Source: Piscirickettsiaceae bacterium
GTDB lineage: Bacteria > Pseudomonadota > Gammaproteobacteria > Nitrosococcales > Methylophagaceae
DNA length: 64,000 bases
Direction of reading: 5' to 3'
NCBI GenBank assembly: GCA_013215825.1
Contig: JABSQN010000004.1
Location: 372,001 to 436,000, forward strand
This document shows, in pieces, positions 59,624 through 64,000 of the stretch. A program made the translations under genes and the position numbers. The notes under the pieces were generated by a model. It was not told the origin of the DNA, did not search any database, and was given only the letters and a program-made list of their open reading frames with translations. Position 1 is the first letter of the stretch. Every line of letters begins with the position of its first letter.

Positions 59624-61363
59624 TTAACGAATACCATCTATATCGAATTCAGGATGTGAATTTTGAACATGATGCTTACTCTTCACCTTTGTAAGAGTAC
59701 GATTGGCTATAAAGGCAATCATCAATAATGCAGCCATGGCATACATTGTTGAGTTATAAAGTGTTGGGGTGGGATCAATAGTGCCAGCAGGTACAATCTC
59801 CATCAGTTGAGAAATGGATACCGTTTTTGCATCAATTAACTCCTGAAGGTGACTTATACTCGCACCAAACTTCTCCTGAAAGGCTGCTGGTTCTACTTTT
59901 TGAACTAAGGAATTAATTGCACTTTCAATTGAATTTTGTCGGAGATATGTAATGAGAAAAGGACCTAATACTCCAGCTGTACTCCAAGCGGTTAGTAATC
60001 GACCATGAATACCGCCCACATGCATGGTGCCAAAGACATCTGCCAAATAAGCAGGAATCGTTGCAAAGCCGCCACCATACATCGTAAAAATCAACATGGT
60101 TACCGCGTAAAACATAACCAGCCAGGTGGTGGCTGGATTGATGCTTGCCTGGGTAGCGATAAACGGAATCGACACATACAGCAACATCCCTATTACAAAG
60201 AAAATATGATACGTATTTTTGCGGCCAATATAATCAGATAGTGACGCCCAAATGAAGCGTCCGCCCATGTTGAACACGCTAATCATTAACACATAGGTTG
60301 CGGCAAAACTGGCATCAACAATATTCGGTAGGCTTGGACTAAATATGTCGGTAATCATGGTTTTGGCAACACCGATAACCCCTATACCAGCCGTCACATT
60401 CAAACAAAGCATTATCCATAAACGATAAAATTGAGGCGTTTTTAATGCCTGATCGATATGTACGTGATCATCTGTGACTAATCGATTGCTTGATTCATCT
60501 TCTTTCGCAGGCTCCCATCCTTCCGGTTTCCAATCCTTCGCGGGTACTCGGAAAGAAAAAGCGGCAATAGTCATCACGATAAAATACACAATACCTAGGG
60601 TAATGAAAACACTGGCAACACCCGTATCACCGGTGCCCACAACATATACACCCTCTGGCCCCGTAATAGGTACTTTTGCCATATCGGCTACTGACGCAAT
60701 GACTACTTCTACTTTAGTTCCTGCTATATCAGCAAAGCGACGACCCCCTTCGGTAATCAAGTTAATGTCTGAAACCTTTCCTAGGTAGTCTGGCGCTTGA
60801 TAGTAAAGGCTTAGTAGATAGGTTTTTAATGGCGCTCCGATCATGGCTCCACCACCGAAACCCATGATTGCGATTCCTGTAGCCATACCTCGTCGATCAG
60901 GAAACCACCGGATCAATGTACTTACTGGCGTGACATAAGCTAAACCAAGGCCACAGCCACCAAGCGCACCATAGCCTAAATAAATTAACCACAGTTGGTG
61001 TGTTGAGATCCCAATACTACCAACAAGGAAGCCTCCCCCCCATAGGCAAGCGGCTAAAAAACCAGTCGTTCTAGGACCCACCTTTTCTAACCATTTCCCT
61101 GCAATAGCAGCAGCAAGGCCAAGAAATACAATAGCGGTAGAAAATATCCAAACAACAGAAGAAAAACTCCAATCATCGGCAGCACTTGCAACAACGCCAA
61201 ACTGTTTCATCAAAGGCGGATTAAATATACTCCACGCATAAACGGATCCGATACACAGATGAATTGCTACTGCAGCAGGTGCAATAAGCCATCTATTAAA
61301 TCCTTGTCTAGCAACAATTTTATCTTTAGCTAACTTTGCCATTAGGCCTGAAAATATAGACAT
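59624..61363 (-). CDS. OFA-family major facilitator transporter
   Basis: A 579-residue MFS protein with twelve helices and the OxlT-type opening WLIAPAAVAIHLCIGSVYAWSIFNPPL, the GYGALGGCGLGLAYVTP helix and GGRFIWASLSDYIGRK. An inserted periplasmic loop of about 60 residues lies after helix six (RFADIAGTKVEVVIAS). Known OFA members exchange oxalate/formate; substrates of long environmental types are unknown, often small carboxylic acids. It is preceded by a sigma-54-type promoter and a sensor kinase plus regulator on the same strand. Confidence 0.88.
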   Translation of the reverse strand: MSIFSGLMAKLAKDKIVARQGFNRWLIAPAAVAIHLCIGSVYAWSIFNPPLMKQFGVVASAADDWSFSSVVWIFSTAIVFLGLAAAIAGKWLEKVGPRTTGFLAACLWGGGFLVGSIGISTHQLWLIYLGYGALGGCGLGLAYVTPVSTLIRWFPDRRGMATGIAIMGFGGGAMIGAPLKTYLLSLYYQAPDYLGKVSDINLITEGGRRFADIAGTKVEVVIASVADMAKVPITGPEGVYVVGTGDTGVASVFITLGIVYFIVMTIAAFSFRVPAKDWKPEGWEPAKEDESSNRLVTDDHVHIDQALKTPQFYRLWIMLCLNVTAGIGVIGVAKTMITDIFSPSLPNIVDASFAATYVLMISVFNMGGRFIWASLSDYIGRKNTYHIFFVIGMLLYVSIPFIATQASINPATTWLVMFYAVTMLIFTMYGGGFATIPAYLADVFGTMHVGGIHGRLLTAWSTAGVLGPFLITYLRQNSIESAINSLVQKVEPAAFQEKFGASISHLQELIDAKTVSISQLMEIVPAGTIDPTPTLYNSTMYAMAALLMIAFIANRTLTKVKSKHHVQNSHPEFDIDGIR

Positions 61364-61494
61364 TTAAACTTTTACCTCTAACAAATATGTGATTAAAAGT
61401 GCATATTCCTAAAATGAGTCATATTCAAATCTTGAATGATAGTTCAGCTTGTAGGTTTTTGCTCTTTACAATGCTAATAGTTGCTTGATACATA

Positions 61495-61509
61495 GCAATT
61501 GTCGAACCA
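61495..61509 (-). promoter_or_regulatory. Sigma-54-type -24/-12 promoter of the OFA transporter
   Basis: The reverse strand reads TGGTTCGACAATTGC (61509 to 61495), followed by T. GG and GC are ten bases apart, and the sequence fits TGGCAC-G-N4-TTGCW with two mismatches. It lies 131 bp before the transporter start. The upstream response regulator has the NtrC-type C-terminus, so sigma-54 control of the transporter is a natural inference. Confidence 0.6.
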
Positions 61510-61560
61510 CATCTAAAACGTAGCTATAGCGTTGTTTCAGATTGTAGTCACCGCTTTGAT

Positions 61561-61607
61561 TGGGTCATTTTGTCCAGATTGAAAGTTTAGCTGGGTCATT
61601 TTGTCCA
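61561..61607. repeat. Two 16-bp direct repeats upstream of the OFA promoter
   Basis: TGGGTCATTTTGTCCA is found at 61561-61576 and again at 61592-61607, 31 bp apart (about three helical turns), 52-98 bp upstream of the sigma-54-type promoter. They could be activator sites for the adjacent regulator. Tandem ends of an IS21-type element would look similar, so their origin is open. Confidence 0.6.
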
Positions 61608-61664
61608 AAAAATCAGGACATTTTTAGGGGAGGCTTCAGTAGGAATTCTTTTATTTGAGCTTGT

Positions 61665-63728
61665 TTATATCTTATTATCGCGTTGTTTTACTGATTCACA
61701 ATAAAACCAAACAAAGAAACAACTACCAACACCAACGCGAGAACGAACTAATATCTCAGCACCATAACGATTAAGAATACCGCTACTAACGTAAAGGCCG
61801 AGACCTGTACCACTCTTTGTTTGAGTATAAAATGGATCAAAAATTCTGGGGAGCACTTCAGCACTAATACCCCGACCATTATCGTGAACAACCATCAAGA
61901 CACCTTGATCTCGCCAATTTCGTGTGCGAACCGTAATCTTGCCTGCATTTTTTTGTGCATTCATTGCATTCACAAGTAAGTTGATCAAGACTTGCTGGAA
62001 TTGTTGATGATTGCCGCTTACGGGCATTGTTGCTCTCAAGTCAAGATTCAATTTTATTTTTCGCAGCTTCAAGTCATGCTGTACTAAAGCAAGTGTATCG
62101 TTAACCACCTCATTAATGTTCACTTTAGCTGAAATGATCTGATAATCTTCAGGTCGAGAATACTGTAATAAGTTATTGATAATTGCCCTGATTCTATACA
62201 CTTGTTGAATAATCAACTTCGTTTGTTGCTCAACCGGTTTTACATTTTCACCTAATTCTTCAACTAATAAATCCATATTCCCGAGTATTACAGCAGTTGG
62301 ATTATTAATTTCATGGGCGATACCGGCTGTAAGTTCTCCTATAGCAGCAAGTTTTTCCTTTGCAACTAGTTTTTCACGTGTCTGTTTTAATAGCCTAATA
62401 TTTCGTTGTAAATTAATTTTTTGCTTTCGTAATTGACGCGTGCGATCCTCCACCTTCACCTCAAGTACATCAGCCGCATGTTGGATTTGTTCTCGTTGTT
62501 CCTGCAATGTATCTAACATACCATTAAACTGTGCAGCTAACATTGCCACTTCATCTTTGGATTCTAATTGGCCGATACGAATTTCACCACCATGCTCAAT
62601 TGTATTGATCACTTTCGCCATGGCCTCAATGGGCTTATAAATTGACTTAGCACCCAACACCGCTAACAAAACAGATAATGTCGTTACAATAAAAAACAGT
62701 AATAACAATAACGATAATCCAGTGAAATACGTTGCTCTGAACGGTGCTTCCAAAAAGCCGGTATAAAGCATACCAACACGCTGACCAAAAACATCAATAA
62801 TCGGTTCATAAGCAGAGATATACCACTCACTTACAACGAAAGCACGATCAATCCATATTAGCCCTCGAGATAACACCTGCTCTCTAACTTCCTCTGAAAC
62901 TCTTGTTCCAATGGCTCTTTGCTTAGGTGTTAGCAATTGGTCAGGAACATTTGTACTAATACGTACATCTTCAAGAAAAATTGTAACTGTTCCTAAACCA
63001 TCTTCAGCCAAACTACCTTTACTATAAACAAGATCTCGAAGTGTATCGACAAACTTAAAGTTTTTATTAAGTAATACACCTCCAATTAATACGGCTTTAA
63101 CCTTTGCATCTGTATCAAGTATTGGATAATAGCTGTGTAAAACCATCCCGCGATCTTCAACTATTTTTATGGATGGCTCAGCATGAAGTGTCTGAATCAA
63201 TGGCAAATAGACCCTTTGAGCTAATTCAGGGTTTATTGCTTGTAACTCCTGTGATGAAAAAATCTCAATGCCAGCAGCTGGCTCACCAGATAATACCTTG
63301 GCTAATAGTGGGCTTTTCTTTATGTCACAATTGTCGGCAAACCAATAGTCACAGCCATTCACAGTTATCAATTGAATAAAATCAAAACCCTTCTCTTTTT
63401 GGAGCTTAACCATCAAAGGTAATATATCGATTCTTTCCTGCTCTTTTGTTAACGATCTTTCCATAGGCTCTCGAAATGAATAAGATTCCGCTAATAGAGC
63501 TAATTCAATGAGGTGCTTGTTCTGAGTATCAGAAAAAGCCTCATGAGCAACATTGATATCAGCATTAACTTTCATCAATAACTGCTGATAACTGACCTCA
63601 TTGACCCACAGATATGCCATGCCAATGACAACACTCATTACCAGTAATACTGGCAGTAGTACCAAAGAAAGTAATTTATATCTAAGACAGCTAGATAGCA
63701 AAGCATAAAACTGTTTAATCATCCGCAT
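61665..63728 (-). CDS. Sensor histidine kinase (CACHE-HAMP-HisKA-HATPase)
   Basis: The 687-residue protein has membrane helices at about 16-38 and 335-360, a periplasmic CACHE-like sensor between them, a HAMP (ESKDEVAMLAAQFNGML), a coiled coil, the H-box ELTAGIAHEINNPTAVI (phospho-His) and HATPase boxes (DNGRGIS, FDPFYTQTKSGTGLGLYV). The HEINNP type fits kinases paired with NtrC-like regulators. I start at 63728 (MRMIKQF); the longer frame to 63818 is regulator antiframe. The 3' end of the regulator overlaps its start by 14 bp. Confidence 0.9.
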   Translation of the reverse strand: MRMIKQFYALLSSCLRYKLLSLVLLPVLLVMSVVIGMAYLWVNEVSYQQLLMKVNADINVAHEAFSDTQNKHLIELALLAESYSFREPMERSLTKEQERIDILPLMVKLQKEKGFDFIQLITVNGCDYWFADNCDIKKSPLLAKVLSGEPAAGIEIFSSQELQAINPELAQRVYLPLIQTLHAEPSIKIVEDRGMVLHSYYPILDTDAKVKAVLIGGVLLNKNFKFVDTLRDLVYSKGSLAEDGLGTVTIFLEDVRISTNVPDQLLTPKQRAIGTRVSEEVREQVLSRGLIWIDRAFVVSEWYISAYEPIIDVFGQRVGMLYTGFLEAPFRATYFTGLSLLLLLFFIVTTLSVLLAVLGAKSIYKPIEAMAKVINTIEHGGEIRIGQLESKDEVAMLAAQFNGMLDTLQEQREQIQHAADVLEVKVEDRTRQLRKQKINLQRNIRLLKQTREKLVAKEKLAAIGELTAGIAHEINNPTAVILGNMDLLVEELGENVKPVEQQTKLIIQQVYRIRAIINNLLQYSRPEDYQIISAKVNINEVVNDTLALVQHDLKLRKIKLNLDLRATMPVSGNHQQFQQVLINLLVNAMNAQKNAGKITVRTRNWRDQGVLMVVHDNGRGISAEVLPRIFDPFYTQTKSGTGLGLYVSSGILNRYGAEILVRSRVGVGSCFFVWFYCESVKQRDNKI

Positions 63729-64000
63729 GATTGTCGACCATCGCTTGTAGTTTTCTACATAGCGTTTTGCGTGATATCCCCAATACCTTAGAAGCCTGAG
63801 TTTTATTACCCCCCGCATTATCTACGGCTTTAACAATATGTGCTTTTTCCACCTCATCTACAGTCCAAGAATCAGGGTATCCAACAGTTTTTTCAGATCT
63901 GCCAGTGTTTGCAATCAACATCTCATCAGGTAACTTTCCAAGCAAGATGCAGCGTTCGATCATGTTTTTCAGCTCACGAATATTACCCGGCCAGTCATAG
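63715..64000 (-). CDS. Sigma-54-dependent response regulator, partial (C-terminal end)
   Basis: The 3' end of a gene that enters from the right edge. The reading frame gives YDWPGNIRELKNMIERCILL, the end of the AAA+ sigma-54 interaction domain (WPGNxRELxN), then a linker and a Fis-type helix-turn-helix (NKTQASKVLGISRKTLCRKL). The upstream part, with the receiver aspartate and GAFTGA, lies outside the window. It is followed by the kinase on the same strand and probably controls the OFA transporter. Confidence 0.93.
   Translation of the reverse strand, partial: YDWPGNIRELKNMIERCILLGKLPDEMLIANTGRSEKTVGYPDSWTVDEVEKAHIVKAVDNAGGNKTQASKVLGISRKTLCRKLQAMVDNHADD

Overview
The window is an AT-rich piece of a gammaproteobacterial chromosome. 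Evidence for this includes LptE, LapA/LapB, CsiV, FtsY-FtsE-FtsX-RpoH in order, the tRNA-Ser/4.5S RNA/dnaX/ybaB/recR block, RNase G next to YhdP, and Aat plus Bpt side by side. The genus cannot be fixed from the sequence alone. A Calvin-type class II aldolase with fructose-1,6-bisphosphatase and triosephosphate isomerase would fit an autotroph or C1 user, but does not prove it.

Layout. 1-14.0 kb is a long reverse-strand housekeeping block: yhdP (cut by the window edge), rng, maf, rlmH, rsfS, then an unknown forward gene, then elyC-like, nadD, proA, holA, lptE, leuS. 14.1-20 kb holds a diguanylate cyclase, a multiply frameshifted lipoprotein relic, a ferredoxin, coaD, rsmD and a pair of M16 peptidases. 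20-23.6 kb is ftsY-ftsE-ftsX-rpoH. 23.9-30 kb has fdxA, lapA-lapB-arsC, wrbA, a small flagellar-rod-like protein with a metalloprotease-like partner, and birA-coaX. Here a 139-bp MITE-like element sits where the birA DNA-binding domain should be, and coaX carries a 17-unit 9-bp tandem repeat. 30-50.7 kb is again dense housekeeping: tRNA-Ser, ffs, dnaX, ybaB, recR, an EAL-HDOD protein, aat-bpt-infA, dsbB, roxA, SPFH/NfeD, csiV, mtnP-hpt, a BtuFDC-type transporter, trhO, ggt, tatD, tcdA and others.

The accessory core is 50.7-54.5 kb, which I read as a decayed integron. A reverse-strand integrase relic keeps only the N-terminal and extreme C-terminal pieces of IntI. It is followed by a duplicated attI-like core and forward-strand cassettes separated by two attC sites, with half of a third attC at the end. 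The middle cassette is the most interesting item in the window. It holds a 67-aa peptide gene, an ATP-grasp ligase of the graspetide (TgmB/SAV_5884, MvdD-like) type and a three-helix membrane protein, each overlapping the next by ATGA. This looks like a mobile ribosomal-peptide (omega-ester/amide) system with an uncharacterised membrane partner. The flanking cassettes carry a small membrane protein and an RDD-family protein. The array ends abruptly against a response-regulator fragment and an HDOD gene.

55.6-58.7 kb carries tpiA, fbp and fba on the reverse strand. 58.9-59.6 kb is the wreck of pntAB (transhydrogenase), collapsed by deletion, nonsense and frameshift. An OFA-family MFS transporter follows, preceded by a good sigma-54 -24/-12 promoter and two 16-bp tandem repeats. 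It lies beside a sensor kinase and a sigma-54-dependent response regulator that runs off the right edge, so this trio probably forms one regulated uptake or efflux unit.
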